Part shown: positions 1 to 8,242 of the stretch, in pieces
How the letters are laid out: each line of letters starts with the position of its first letter
How positions within the stretch are numbered: position 1 is the stretch's first letter
Assembly (NCBI GenBank): GCA_902564245.1
Contig: CACFAF010000001.1
Span: 62,001 to 126,000 of the forward strand
From: an uncultured Pelagibacteraceae bacterium
GTDB lineage: Bacteria > Pseudomonadota > Alphaproteobacteria > Pelagibacterales > Pelagibacteraceae
DNA: 64,000 nucleotides
Direction: 5' to 3'
The notes under the pieces: generated by a model
The model's input: only the letters and a program-made list of their open reading frames with translations
Told to the model about the DNA's origin: nothing
Databases searched by the model: none
Program-made: the position numbers and the translations under genes

Positions 1-158
1 ACATTATCACCTTGTAAAACTCTAATTCTATTTTTTCTCAATTTTCCTGCTGTATGTGCTGTTACAATGTGATTATTTTCTAATTGTACTCTAAACATAG
101 CGTTAGGTAATAAATCAATTACTTTACCTTTAAATTCAAGCAAATCTTGTTTTGACAA
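1..158 (-). CDS. infA: Translation initiation factor IF-1 (partial, 3' end beyond the window)
   Basis: This is the N-terminal 52 residues of IF-1, the small OB-fold protein that binds the ribosomal A site during initiation. The visible residues follow the family closely: [14 protein letters not shown], then [17 protein letters not shown], the first OB-fold strands and basic loop. No ATG precedes this conserved block. I chose the TTG at 158-156, which gives LSKQDLLEF and has a GGGAG Shine-Dalgarno nine bases upstream (172-168), inside the last codons of hisD. It lies 2 bp after the hisD stop and is the last visible gene of the murA-hisD operon. The identity is secure; the start codon is inferred. 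Confidence 0.9.
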   Translation of the reverse strand, partial: MSKQDLLEFKGKVIDLLPNAMFRVQLENNHIVTAHTAGKLRKNRIRVLQGDN

Positions 159-160
159 AT

Positions 161-1444
161 CTATTTTCTCCCAATTCTTAGTTTTACTGATCTTGCATGA
201 CCTTCTAAACCTTCAAAGTTTGCAAGAGTTATAACTGAAGGGCCAAGAGTTTCAATACCCTTTTTTGATAAGTTTATATAAGAAATTCTTTTATAAAAAT
301 CATAAACACTTAACCCTGACGAAAATTTAGCAGATCCTGAAGTTGGTAAAACATGATTAGTACCTGCCAAGTAATCTCCAAAAGCTTCTGTTGAATATTT
401 GCCTAAAAAAATTGAACCTGCATTTCTAATTTTATTAACAATTTTTTTATAATTTCTGAGATTTAATTCTAAATGTTCTGGTGCCAATCTATTAACTATT
501 TCAACCAATTTTTTATCTGAATTAGTATAAATCAAAATACCATTTTTATTTAAACTTTTCGACGCAATTAATTTTCTTGGCAAACTTTTTAATTGATTAA
601 TTAAAGAATTTTGAACCTTATTAATTAAATTTTTATCTTTTGATATCAAAATACTTTGAGATAATTCATCATGCTCGGCTTGAGCAATTAAATCTGATGA
701 AATCCAATCTGCATTACTAAATTTATCACCTACAACTGTAATTTCTGAAGGCCCAGCAACCATATCTATACCCACATCTCCAAAAACTTCTTTTTTTGCT
801 GCAGTTACATATAAATTACCTGGACCAACTATTTTATTAACTTTCAAAATTTTTTTTGTTCCATACGCCAAAGCTGCTATTGCTTGAGCGCCACCAATTG
901 AGTAAATTTCTTTTATATTGCATTTTTTCGCAGCATATAAAATTCCTGGGTTTTGTTTTCCTTTTTTATTTGGACTAACCATCACTATTCTCTTTACTCC
1001 TGCTATAATTGCCGGAATAGCATTCATCAAAACAGTACTTGGATATGAGGCTGTTCCACCTGGAACGTAAATTCCAACAGATTCTATTGGTAAGTATTTA
1101 TAGCTTAATCTATTTTTTAATTTATCTTTATAGTAAATATTTTTAATCTTTTGCTTTGAGTGAAATTTAAAAATTCTATTGAATGCAATATCAATTGATT
1201 TCCTAACATTATTATCTAGTAAACTAATTTTTTTGGTAATTTCTTTTGAGTCTAAAATAATATTTGAATTACCTGAAAATTTTTTTTCATATCTCAAAAC
1301 AGACTTATCACCATTTTTTTTTACATCTTTAATAATTTTTTCAATTAAACCTGAATTAAGTCTTATTTTACTCTTTCTATTTAATAAAAATTGATCAAAA
1401 TAAGAGTCAAAATTTTTTTTCGATGCATTTAAAATTTTAATCAT
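161..1444 (-). CDS. hisD: Histidinol dehydrogenase
   Basis: This cytosolic zinc enzyme oxidises L-histidinol to L-histidine with two NAD+ in the last two steps of histidine biosynthesis. Its 427 residues are the usual full length. Visible family motifs are [20 protein letters not shown] (about 121-140), the [12 protein letters not shown] block (206-217), the zinc-ligand segment [11 protein letters not shown] (254-264, Gln255 and His258), the catalytic Glu-His in LAPEHLEL, and [12 protein letters not shown] near the C-terminus. The ATG overlaps the stop of the upstream DUF2948 gene by 4 nt, which suggests translational coupling. In many alphaproteobacteria a UPF0262 gene and a phosphatase gene separate hisD from infA; here they are absent. 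Confidence 0.97.
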   Translation of the reverse strand: MIKILNASKKNFDSYFDQFLLNRKSKIRLNSGLIEKIIKDVKKNGDKSVLRYEKKFSGNSNIILDSKEITKKISLLDNNVRKSIDIAFNRIFKFHSKQKIKNIYYKDKLKNRLSYKYLPIESVGIYVPGGTASYPSTVLMNAIPAIIAGVKRIVMVSPNKKGKQNPGILYAAKKCNIKEIYSIGGAQAIAALAYGTKKILKVNKIVGPGNLYVTAAKKEVFGDVGIDMVAGPSEITVVGDKFSNADWISSDLIAQAEHDELSQSILISKDKNLINKVQNSLINQLKSLPRKLIASKSLNKNGILIYTNSDKKLVEIVNRLAPEHLELNLRNYKKIVNKIRNAGSIFLGKYSTEAFGDYLAGTNHVLPTSGSAKFSSGLSVYDFYKRISYINLSKKGIETLGPSVITLANFEGLEGHARSVKLRIGRK

Positions 1445-1836
1445 TTATAATTCTTTTTTTGGTCTTCTAATGTAACTTCAACTATTTCTGTAGATAATGT
1501 TATATATGCATTATTTGAAAAAATTAAGTTTATCTCAAAATTTTTTTCACTTTTCAAAAGATCAATAGTAATTAAATCAAGCACTAAATCTCTATCTTTT
1601 TGATTAATATTCTTTGATTTTACATTATCTACGAATTCAAATTTACAAATACTTTTGATTTTAAAATTTTTTTCTTCTTCTCTAGTGAATCTTTCTAGGG
1701 AAAGTAAAAAAATCTTATTCTTCGCTAAATATTTAATATTTGAAATATGAACTTTTGCATTTGAGCAACAGGCTGATATTATTTGTAAACCTTGTTTATC
1801 TTTTGCGATAATCTTTGCTAAGTATTCTTTTTCCAT
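1441..1836 (-). CDS. DUF2948 family protein of unknown function
   Basis: This is a 131-residue soluble protein without signal peptide or membrane segment. Its place between murA and hisD and its general character (an N-terminal LAKIIAKDKQGLQIISACC segment and a C-terminal EINLIFSNNAYITL strand-rich part) match the DUF2948 proteins that occupy this slot in alphaproteobacteria. No catalytic motif is recognisable, and the biochemical role is unknown to me. It lies 3 bp after murA and overlaps hisD by 4 nt, so it is clearly co-transcribed. The family call rests on context plus sequence resemblance recalled from memory, not on a profile search. Confidence 0.75.
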   Translation of the reverse strand: MEKEYLAKIIAKDKQGLQIISACCSNAKVHISNIKYLAKNKIFLLSLERFTREEEKNFKIKSICKFEFVDNVKSKNINQKDRDLVLDLITIDLLKSEKNFEINLIFSNNAYITLSTEIVEVTLEDQKKNYK

Positions 1837-1839
1837 TAC

Positions 1840-3099
1840 TTAAGAAGTTCTTTTAATTTTAGCACCAAGTTTTTTCAATTTTTTCTCAATTTGTTCATAG
1901 CCTCTATCAAGGTGATAGATTCTATTTATTTTTGATTTACCTTTTGCAGCCATAGCGGCGAGTATTAATGATACAGAAGCTCTTAAGTCAGTAGCCATTA
2001 ATTCTGCAGAATTAAATTTAATATTGCCTTTTATAGTTGCAGTATTTCCTTTAATGCTTATGCTTGCACCCATACGATTTAATTCTGCTACATGCATAAA
2101 TCTATTTTCAAATATATCCTCTTTTATAATTGAACTTTTACTTGCTTTACAAAGCAACACCATCATTTGTGCTTGTAAGTCAGTTGGAAATCCAGGATAA
2201 GGTGAAGTTTTAATTTTAATATTTTTAATTGATTTATTCCCTTTTACATAAATTTCATTATTTTTTATTTTTATATTTGTGCCAATTTTTTTTAAAATCT
2301 TTATTTCTGTTTTAATAATTTTTGGATCAATGCCACAAATTTTTATATCCCCTTCTGTTAATGCCGAAGCAATTAGATATGTGCCAGCTTCAATTCTATC
2401 CGGCATTACTTCATAACTAATTTGGCTTAAATTTTTACATCCAATAATTTTAACAGTTCTTTTTGATATCCATTTTATTTTACACCCCATTTTATTTAAA
2501 AAATTTACCAAATCTTTTATTTCAGGTTCTATTGCACAATTTGATAGAATAGTTTCTCCTTTAGCTAGACTTGCAGCAATTATTAAATTTTCAGTTGCAC
2601 CTACCGAAATTTTGGGAAATCTTATTTTTGAACCCTTAAGGCCCTTCGGTGCTGTAGCATATACATAACCCTGAACAATTTTATATTTAACTCCTAAATC
2701 TGAAAGTGCTTTTAAATGAATATCAATTGGACGTGTACCGATTGCACATCCACCTGGTAAAGAGACCTTTGCCTTGCCATACTTTGCTAAAAGTGCTCCT
2801 AATACTAAAATTCCTGCTCTCATAGTTTTGACTAAATTATATGAGGCAAAAGTTTTTATTTTTAAATCATTTTTAATTGAAATAATATTTTTATTTTTTA
2901 CAAAATTTACTTTTGATCCTAGAGACTTTAAAAGTAAAATCATAGTTTCAATATCTTTTACTTTTGGAAGATTTTTTAAATATATTTTTTTATTTGATAA
3001 TAAAGTTGCAGCTAATATTGGTAAAGATGCATTTTTTGATCCTGAAATTCTAACCTGTCCTTTGAGCTTTGTGGCTCCAAAGACTTCCAACTTTTTCAT
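1840..3099 (-). CDS. murA: UDP-N-acetylglucosamine 1-carboxyvinyltransferase
   Basis: MurA transfers enolpyruvate from PEP to UDP-GlcNAc, the first committed step of peptidoglycan synthesis in the cytosol. The protein is 419 residues, the normal length, with the inside-out alpha/beta barrel repeats. The N-terminal SGSKNASLPILAATLL segment contains the conserved substrate-binding Lys-Asn. The flexible catalytic loop LPGGCAIGTRPIDIH carries the active Cys at residue 118 (Cys115 in E. coli), the fosfomycin target. TDLRASVSLILAAMAAKG and the C-terminal HLDRGYEQIEKKL are also canonical. It follows dcd by 2 bp within the same operon. Confidence 0.97.
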   Translation of the reverse strand: MKKLEVFGATKLKGQVRISGSKNASLPILAATLLSNKKIYLKNLPKVKDIETMILLLKSLGSKVNFVKNKNIISIKNDLKIKTFASYNLVKTMRAGILVLGALLAKYGKAKVSLPGGCAIGTRPIDIHLKALSDLGVKYKIVQGYVYATAPKGLKGSKIRFPKISVGATENLIIAASLAKGETILSNCAIEPEIKDLVNFLNKMGCKIKWISKRTVKIIGCKNLSQISYEVMPDRIEAGTYLIASALTEGDIKICGIDPKIIKTEIKILKKIGTNIKIKNNEIYVKGNKSIKNIKIKTSPYPGFPTDLQAQMMVLLCKASKSSIIKEDIFENRFMHVAELNRMGASISIKGNTATIKGNIKFNSAELMATDLRASVSLILAAMAAKGKSKINRIYHLDRGYEQIEKKLKKLGAKIKRTS

Positions 3100-3101
3100 T
3101 T

Positions 3102-3656
3102 TTATACTTTAGGTAAAGTTACTCCAGTTTGTCCCATGTATTTTCCATTTCTGTCTGCATAAGTTACTTCTGGTATTTCATTCCCTTTTAAAAATATAAA
3201 TTGAGCTACACCTTCATTTGCATAAATTTTAGCTGGTAGTGGTGTTGTATTTGAAAATTCTAATGTTACATAGCCTTCCCAACCCGGTTCCAGTGGAGTT
3301 ACATTAACAATTATTCCACACCTGGCGTATGTTGATTTTCCTAAACAAACAACCAAAACATCTTTTGGTATTTTAAAATATTCGACTGTTCTTGCTAATA
3401 CAAATGAATTAGGTGGTATTATGCATTCATTAACATTTTTTGTTACAAAATTGCTTGCCTTAAAATTTTTTGGATCAACTATTTCTGAATTTACGTTAGT
3501 GAATATTTTAAATTCATCAGAAACTCTGGCATCGTAACCAAATGATGAAAGCCCAAAAGAAATTTTATCTCCTCTAATTTGTTTATCCTCAAATGGAGAT
3601 ATCATTTCTTCATCTTTTGACATCTTTTTGATCCATTTATCATTTTGTACTGTCAT
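3102..3656 (-). CDS. dcd: dCTP deaminase
   Basis: This enzyme deaminates dCTP to dUTP, supplying the dUMP precursor for thymidylate. It is 184 residues, near the usual 190. Conserved segments include [42 protein letters not shown] and [16 protein letters not shown]. Glu133 in the last of these is the expected catalytic general base (Glu138 in E. coli). The start ATG overlaps the stop of a 34-codon micro-ORF as ATGA. Dcd and murA are commonly linked in alphaproteobacteria, and spacing supports one transcript here. Confidence 0.96.
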   Translation of the reverse strand: MTVQNDKWIKKMSKDEEMISPFEDKQIRGDKISFGLSSFGYDARVSDEFKIFTNVNSEIVDPKNFKASNFVTKNVNECIIPPNSFVLARTVEYFKIPKDVLVVCLGKSTYARCGIIVNVTPLEPGWEGYVTLEFSNTTPLPAKIYANEGVAQFIFLKGNEIPEVTYADRNGKYMGQTGVTLPKV

Positions 3657-3757
3657 TTTTTATTTTTATTAATTAATTTTTTTTGAAATATTTTTCTTTT
3701 TTTTAAATTTTTTTTTAAAGCTAATTCAAGCTTTTGAATTTTGTTTTTCTTATTCAC
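3653..3757 (-). CDS. Small basic 34-aa protein (coupled micro-ORF upstream of dcd)
   Basis: A GTG-initiated reading frame of 34 codons and a TGA stop fills the gap between two operon genes. Its GTG overlaps the upstream stop as GTGA (3757-3754) and its TGA overlaps the dcd ATG as ATGA (3656-3653), the tight coupling usual for real cistrons. The product is highly basic; its core is [17 protein letters not shown]. The pattern LxxALxxNLxxRK resembles tiny Arg/Lys-rich proteins found in other alphaproteobacteria, which is recalled rather than searched. The function is unknown. Low-complexity AT-rich DNA makes Lys-rich frames by chance, so confidence is moderate. Confidence 0.55.
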   Translation of the reverse strand: MNKKNKIQKLELALKKNLKKRKIFQKKLINKNKK

Positions 3758-3960
3758 TTTTTATCTGGATTGGTTAAAAAATCTAAAGTAATGGGTTTTG
3801 ATGTATCTAATACTTTATTACTTTCATTTTCTACGTTTTTTTTGACTCCACTTTTTGCTTCACGCTTAGCTTTTTTTTCTGCTAATTTTCGAAGTCTCTT
3901 GGCTTGTTTTTCCATAGCCTTCATTCCTCTAGTAGATTTATAATCGTAATGAATTCCCAT
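3754..3960 (-). CDS. Hypothetical small Lys/Arg-rich protein
   Basis: The frame can start at 3990, but the better start is the internal ATG at 3960, giving 68 residues that begin MGIHYDYKSTRGMKAMEKQA. The ten residues removed are Ile/Tyr/Lys-rich and look like translated leader. The protein has a strongly charged predicted helix (EKQAKRLRKLAEKKAKREAK) and a less basic tail ending [11 protein letters not shown]. There is no membrane segment or enzyme motif. It is the first gene of the dcd-murA-hisD operon and overlaps the 34-aa micro-ORF by 4 nt. I do not recognise the family; nucleic-acid or ribosome association is only a guess from charge. Confidence 0.7.
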   Translation of the reverse strand: MGIHYDYKSTRGMKAMEKQAKRLRKLAEKKAKREAKSGVKKNVENESNKVLDTSKPITLDFLTNPDKK

Positions 3961-4016
3961 AACAGTTTTTTTTATATAGATATAAATCATTATAATAAAA
4001 AAATTAAGGCAATAAT

Positions 4017-4045
4017 TTGAATAAAGTTGTTTAATACATTAGATT
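4017..4045 (+). promoter_or_regulatory. Candidate sigma-70 promoter for tRNA-Thr
   Basis: TTGAAT (4017-4022) and TAGATT (4040-4045) are separated by 17 bp and lie 19 bp upstream of the mature tRNA 5' end. Spacing and position fit a housekeeping promoter with a leader of roughly a dozen bases. In such AT-rich DNA, matches arise often, so this is only a candidate. Confidence 0.4.
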
Positions 4046-4064
4046 TTAAGCAAATGCTTATTTT

Positions 4065-4138
4065 GCCCCTATAGTTAAATGGCATAACACATCCATGGTA
4101 AGGATGAATTTCAAGTTCGATTCTTGATTGGGGCACCA
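4065..4138 (+). tRNA. tRNA-Thr (anticodon GGT)
   Basis: The 74-base gene folds as a cloverleaf. The acceptor strands are GCCCCTA and TTGGGGC, with one T-T mismatch at the sixth pair. The anticodon stem CATCC/GGATG closes the loop ATGGTAA with anticodon GGT (threonine, ACC/ACT codons), and the T stem TCAAG/CTTGA closes the loop TTCGATT. The 3' CCA is encoded. It ends 2 bp before the convergent stop of the TVP38-like gene. The sixth-pair mismatch in the acceptor stem is the only irregularity. Confidence 0.93.
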
Positions 4139-4140
4139 AT

Positions 4141-4860
4141 TCAATTTTTATAAAAAAATTTTTTGATAATTAAAGTAACTAAAATAAGAATAAAAAAACA
4201 TACTATAGGAATATATATTTCTGGTGAATAGATCATTTCTAAGAACGAAGGCGCTGTTTCATTATCGATAATTATTTTTTCAATTCCACTTCCCAAAGTT
4301 ACCATTACAAAAATAGAAGGGATTATTCCTATAAAAGTTCCCAACAGATAATTTTTAATACTAACATTAAAAATAACTGGTAGAACATTTGCTATTTGAA
4401 AAGGTATGCCACCAACAAATCTATAAAGAAGAAAAAAACCTATCTCATTTTTTTTAAATTTAGTCTCTAAATTTTCGTATTTAGTTAGAAAATTTTTTTT
4501 TATAAAATCTTTTAAAAAATAATTTGCAAAAATATATAAAAGCATTGCTCCTATTGATAATCCTAAAGCAACAATTAATGTTCCTATCCACTTTCCAAAA
4601 ATGAATCCTCCTAATAATGCTACAGGAGTTCCAAAACCTAACATTAAAACCCAAAAAATAGTTGCTAAAAGATAAACCATACAAATAAAAACAAAATTTG
4701 TATCTTTTATTTTTTTTAACTCAACTATATTGGATTGAATAAACTTATAGCTAGTTAATTCATCCATGCTAAATTTTGAGAAAAATAAGATTAAAAAAGA
4801 TATTAATAAAATTGAATAAAATAAACCAAGAAATATTTTAATTTTTTTAGTTTTATCCAT
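4141..4860 (-). CDS. TVP38/TMEM64 (DedA-like) family inner-membrane protein
   Basis: A 239-residue integral membrane protein with an N-terminal transmembrane helix (about 8-28), several hydrophobic segments through the centre and a final helix near the C-terminus ending in KKFFYKN. The block FGTPVALLGGFIFGKWIGTL followed by LLYRFVGGIPFQIANVLPVI and NYLLGTFIGIIPSIFVMVTL is characteristic of the SNARE-associated/TVP38 family, whose members are linked to lipid scrambling or transport. The substrate cannot be read from sequence. It is divergent from rpmH and convergent with tRNA-Thr, so it is likely monocistronic. Confidence 0.85.
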   Translation of the reverse strand: MDKTKKIKIFLGLFYSILLISFLILFFSKFSMDELTSYKFIQSNIVELKKIKDTNFVFICMVYLLATIFWVLMLGFGTPVALLGGFIFGKWIGTLIVALGLSIGAMLLYIFANYFLKDFIKKNFLTKYENLETKFKKNEIGFFLLYRFVGGIPFQIANVLPVIFNVSIKNYLLGTFIGIIPSIFVMVTLGSGIEKIIIDNETAPSFLEMIYSPEIYIPIVCFFILILVTLIIKKFFYKN

Positions 4861-4889
4861 AAATAATTACATTATTATAAAATCTTCTA

Positions 4890-4918
4890 TTGTTATTTAT
4901 ATATTTAATTACTATAAA
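4890..4918 (+). promoter_or_regulatory. Candidate sigma-70 promoter for the rpmH operon
   Basis: TTGTTA (4890-4895) and TATAAA (4913-4918) are spaced by exactly 17 bp and lie 32 bp upstream of the rpmH ATG, in the 90-bp divergent gap between the TVP38-like gene and rpmH. Both hexamers are close to consensus. This is the best promoter candidate I found for the long plus-strand operon that follows. Confidence 0.5.
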
Positions 4919-4950
4919 GATCGAAAATTTAATAAAATCTTAACCAATTT

Positions 4951-5091
4951 ATGAAAAGAACATACTCTCCATCTAATATCAAAAGAGCTAGAAAACATGG
5001 TTTTAGATCAAAAATGAAAAGTAAAGGCGGAAAAAAGCTTTTAGCAAGAAGAAGAGCAAAAGGCCGAAAATCATTAACAGTATCTGTTTAG
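4951..5091 (+). CDS. rpmH: 50S ribosomal protein L34
   Basis: The 46-residue reading frame begins [18 protein letters not shown] and ends [15 protein letters not shown]. This is the complete, highly conserved L34 sequence: the KRTxxPSxxKRxRxHGFRxRM motif in the N-terminal half and a basic C-terminal helix. L34 is part of the large subunit near the exit-tunnel base. The gene is followed after 3 bp by rnpA, the classical rpmH-rnpA-yidD-yidC order. The neighbour upstream is not dnaA, as is common in alphaproteobacteria. Confidence 0.98.
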   Translation: MKRTYSPSNIKRARKHGFRSKMKSKGGKKLLARRRAKGRKSLTVSV

Positions 5092-5094
5092 TAA

Positions 5095-5436
5095 ATGAAA
5101 AGCAAAATTATTGCTCTTTCCAAAAGTGAAGACTTTAGGTTCCTACTGAAAGGCAAAAAAATTTCTAACAAATATCTAACTATTTTTTTTAGTAAAATTA
5201 CTAATAAAGATAATAAAAGATTAAATATTAGTTTTGTTACTAAAAAAAAAATAGGCAATGCAGTTAAAAGAAATAAAATTAAAAGAAGATTAAGAAATAT
5301 TATGAATGACGCAATAAAAGATCTAAGTCTTAATTTAGATTATTCATATCTTGTTATAGCCAAGATAACTATGTTAAACAATGAATATACTAAAATAAAA
5401 GAAGTATTATTTACAGATTTGAAAAGGATTAAATGA
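5095..5436 (+). CDS. rnpA: Ribonuclease P protein component
   Basis: RnpA is the small basic protein that assists the catalytic RNase P RNA in maturing tRNA 5' ends. It is 113 residues, typical in length. The signature RNR region appears as KKKIGNAVKRNKIKRRLRNI, preceded by the FVTKKK strand of the central cleft that binds the 5' leader. The gene follows rpmH by 3 bp, and its stop overlaps the yidD start by 4 nt. Identity is secure. Confidence 0.96.
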   Translation: MKSKIIALSKSEDFRFLLKGKKISNKYLTIFFSKITNKDNKRLNISFVTKKKIGNAVKRNKIKRRLRNIMNDAIKDLSLNLDYSYLVIAKITMLNNEYTKIKEVLFTDLKRIK

Positions 5437-5684
5437 TGAAAGTTTTTTCAAAAATAATGATTGGAATAATTAAAGCTTACCAAATTTTTGTAAGTCCTTT
5501 TCTCGCTCCATCTTGTCGATATCTTCCTACTTGTTCAGAATACTTTATCGATTGCCTAAAAACTTTTGGTTTTTTAAAAGGAACTTCTTTAGGAATAAAG
5601 AGATTGTTATCCTGTCATCCAATAAAATTTCTTGGTGGTGGAGAAGGTTATGATCCTGTTAAAAATTTTAAGGTTAAAAAATAA
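5433..5684 (+). CDS. yidD: Membrane protein insertion efficiency factor YidD
   Basis: This small protein (83 residues) of the YidD family has the signature AYQIFVSPFLAPSCRYLPTCSEY with conserved cysteines, followed by GTSLGIKRLLSCHPIKFLGGGEGYDPV. The N-terminal hydrophobic, amphipathic segment associates with the inner membrane, and the family supports YidC-dependent insertion. The position between rnpA and yidC, with overlaps of 4 nt and 1 nt, is the standard arrangement. Confidence 0.95.
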   Translation: MMKVFSKIMIGIIKAYQIFVSPFLAPSCRYLPTCSEYFIDCLKTFGFLKGTSLGIKRLLSCHPIKFLGGGEGYDPVKNFKVKK

Positions 5685-7375
5685 TGGACAGTAAAAATGT
5701 AATAGCAGCAATTTCACTAAGTGCAGCAGTAATAATACTTTATTCACTCTTCTTTGCTCCAACACCTGATCAAATAAATCAAAACCAAATTCAAAAAGAA
5801 AGAATTGAAGAAAATAAAGTTGTAAAAGATTCCGACGCACCAAGTTTAGATCTTAATGAAAAAATAACTAAACTAAATAGAAAAGAAGCCTTAGAAGAAA
5901 ATGACAGAATAAAATTTGAAAATAAAAATATTATTGGTTCTATTTCTCTTAAGGGTGCCTCAATTGACGACTTAACCTTTAAAGAATACAATGTAGAACT
6001 TAACAGTAGAAAGAAAGTTACTTTATTAAGTCCAAGAAATATTGAAGATGGATATTTGGTTGAAAGTGGTTTTGTAACAAATAATAAAAACATTGATATG
6101 CCAGATTCATCTACAATATGGAAGGTGGTAGGTAATAACAAATTAACGAACAAAGATCCTATAAAATTAATCTGGAGTAATAATCAAGGTATTACATTTG
6201 AAAAAAATATATCCCTTGATGATAAATTTTTGTTTACCATTAAAGAAAAAATAATAAATTCCTCAGATAAGACCTACAACTTTTATCCATATGGACAAAT
6301 TATTAGAAATAAAATACCAGAAATATCTGGATTTTATATTCTTCATGAAGGCCCAATAGCTACTCTTGATGATGAACTTATTGAAGAAGATTACGATGAT
6401 ATTCAAGAAAAAAAATTTTCTAGAATTGCTCAAAATGGATGGTTAGGAATTGGAGATAAATTTTGGATCACATCAATTATTCCTGAGAGAAATAGAGAAT
6501 TTAAAACAACTTTTGACTACAAAAACAAATTTAGAGCGAACTATATTTCTACTAGTGGTCTAGAAGTAGGTTCAAATTCTTCAATCGAAGAAAAAATTCA
6601 AATTATAATAGCTGCAAAAAGAGTAAATGTAATTGATGGCTATGCAGAAGACCTGGGGATAAATAAATTTGATCTTACAATTGACTGGGGATTTATGTAT
6701 TTCATAACAAAACCATTATTTTTTGCTTTGGACTACTTTTTTAAATTGTTTGGAAATTATGGTTTAGCAATTATAGCTATAACAGTATGTATTAGAGTAG
6801 CATTTTTTCCACTTGCCAATTTTTCATTTAGATCAATGGCAAAGATGAAAATTCTACAACCTGAGATGACTAGATTAAAAGAATTGCATAAAGATGACAA
6901 AATGAAACTACAACAAGAAATGATGGCTCTATATAAGAAAGAAAAAGTAAACCCTATGAGTGGATGTTTGCCAATACTTGTTCAAATCCCAGTATTTTTT
7001 GCATTATATAAAGTTTTATTTGTAACTATTGAAATGAGACATATGCCTTTTTATGGCTGGATACATGATTTATCAGATAGAGATCCAACTTCAATTTTTA
7101 ACTTATTTGGTTTAATTCCTTGGGATCCACCTTCTTTTTTAATGATCGGAGTCTGGCCTGTATTAATGGGTCTAAGTATGTACGTTCAACAAAAACTAAA
7201 TCCAACACCACCAGATCCCATACAGGCTAAAATATTTATGTTCTTTCCTTTATTTTTAACCGTAATACTTGCTCCTTTTCCTGCAGGCCTGGTTATTTAC
7301 TGGACTATCAATAATATTTTAACAATGGCTCAACAAGTTTTTATAATGAAAAGAACTTCTGTAAAAACAACTTAA
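5684..7375 (+). CDS. yidC: Membrane protein insertase YidC
   Basis: YidC inserts and folds inner-membrane proteins, alone or with Sec. The 563 residues comprise an N-terminal helix (about 5-24), a large periplasmic beta domain (about 55-330) and the conserved C-terminal insertase core of five helices. Visible hallmarks are the cytoplasmic hairpin FRSMAKMKILQPEM...LHKDDK and the MSGCLPILVQIPVFFALYKV helix. The last helix, FPAGLVIYWTINNILTMAQQ, is also canonical. The linker after the first helix is rich in Asn, Gln, Glu and Lys. The stop is immediately followed by the argB ATG; a ribosome-assembly GTPase gene (engB/yihA), often found here, is absent. Confidence 0.97.
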   Translation: MDSKNVIAAISLSAAVIILYSLFFAPTPDQINQNQIQKERIEENKVVKDSDAPSLDLNEKITKLNRKEALEENDRIKFENKNIIGSISLKGASIDDLTFKEYNVELNSRKKVTLLSPRNIEDGYLVESGFVTNNKNIDMPDSSTIWKVVGNNKLTNKDPIKLIWSNNQGITFEKNISLDDKFLFTIKEKIINSSDKTYNFYPYGQIIRNKIPEISGFYILHEGPIATLDDELIEEDYDDIQEKKFSRIAQNGWLGIGDKFWITSIIPERNREFKTTFDYKNKFRANYISTSGLEVGSNSSIEEKIQIIIAAKRVNVIDGYAEDLGINKFDLTIDWGFMYFITKPLFFALDYFFKLFGNYGLAIIAITVCIRVAFFPLANFSFRSMAKMKILQPEMTRLKELHKDDKMKLQQEMMALYKKEKVNPMSGCLPILVQIPVFFALYKVLFVTIEMRHMPFYGWIHDLSDRDPTSIFNLFGLIPWDPPSFLMIGVWPVLMGLSMYVQQKLNPTPPDPIQAKIFMFFPLFLTVILAPFPAGLVIYWTINNILTMAQQVFIMKRTSVKTT

Positions 7376-8242
7376 ATGCTCACTATAAAAGAAGATGAAT
7401 TAAAAAAAATTTTACCTGCGGATGGGCCACCAATAGACCAGGTATCTAAATATATTAAGAAATATAAAGATGATATAATAGTAATTAAGTATGGGGGAAA
7501 TGTTTTTATTGATAGAAATATATTTAATAACTTTATAGATGACATAAGCATATTAAATAAAATTGGACTTTCAATTGTAGTAGTTCATGGTGGTGGTCCT
7601 AGAATAAAAAGAGAATTAGATAAAACAAATATTAAATCAAAATTTATCAGAGGTTTAAGAGTAACAGACGAAAAAGTTATAAATATAGTCGAAAATGTAT
7701 TAATAGATTTTAATAAAGATATAGTTGACTCTCTAAAAAAAAAAGAGTCTTTAGCAGTTTCAATCAACACTAAGAATAATAATATTATTGAAGTAATTCC
7801 TGAAGAGGAAGAGCTTGGCTTTGTTGGAATACCTAATAAAATTGATAATAATATCATAATTGATGTAATCAAAAAAAATTTAATTCCTATCATCTCACCT
7901 TTGGGTCTAGGGAAAAATAATCAAACTTATAATATAAATGGAGATACGACCGCTGGAGCAATAGCGAAAGCTTTAAAGTCTAGAAGATTACTTTTAATGA
8001 CAAATGTAGAAGGTGTCTTGGATAAAGAAAAAAATCTAATCGAAGAAATTTCTTCTTCAGAAATTTTGAATATGATTGATAATGAGACTATTACCGAAGG
8101 TATGATACCTAAAATAAATACTTGCTTAGATGCTATAAATAATGGAGTGACTGCTGTGGGAATTATAGATGGTAGAAAAAAACACTCTATACTATTTGAA
8201 ATATTCTCTGATAAGGGCTCTGGAACTTTAATAAGAAAATGA
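7376..8242 (+). CDS. argB: Acetylglutamate kinase
   Basis: ArgB phosphorylates N-acetyl-L-glutamate, the second step of the acetylated ornithine/arginine route. The 288-residue protein has the amino-acid-kinase fold, with VIKYGGNVFID at the nucleotide-binding N-terminus, IVVVHGGGPRIKREL for substrate binding, INGDTTAGAIAKAL, and the C-terminal ITEGMIPKINTCLDAINNGV segment. The extended N-terminal helix before residue 30 is the type present in arginine-feedback-regulated hexameric enzymes, so feedback control is possible. It abuts yidC and overlaps the next gene by 4 nt. Confidence 0.96.
   Translation: MLTIKEDELKKILPADGPPIDQVSKYIKKYKDDIIVIKYGGNVFIDRNIFNNFIDDISILNKIGLSIVVVHGGGPRIKRELDKTNIKSKFIRGLRVTDEKVINIVENVLIDFNKDIVDSLKKKESLAVSINTKNNNIIEVIPEEEELGFVGIPNKIDNNIIIDVIKKNLIPIISPLGLGKNNQTYNINGDTTAGAIAKALKSRRLLLMTNVEGVLDKEKNLIEEISSSEILNMIDNETITEGMIPKINTCLDAINNGVTAVGIIDGRKKHSILFEIFSDKGSGTLIRK

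Noticed and set aside
4861-4950. Possible oriC/dnaA region next to rpmH
   Set aside because: No dnaA gene and no cluster of TTATNCACA boxes is present; the neighbour is a TVP38-like gene.
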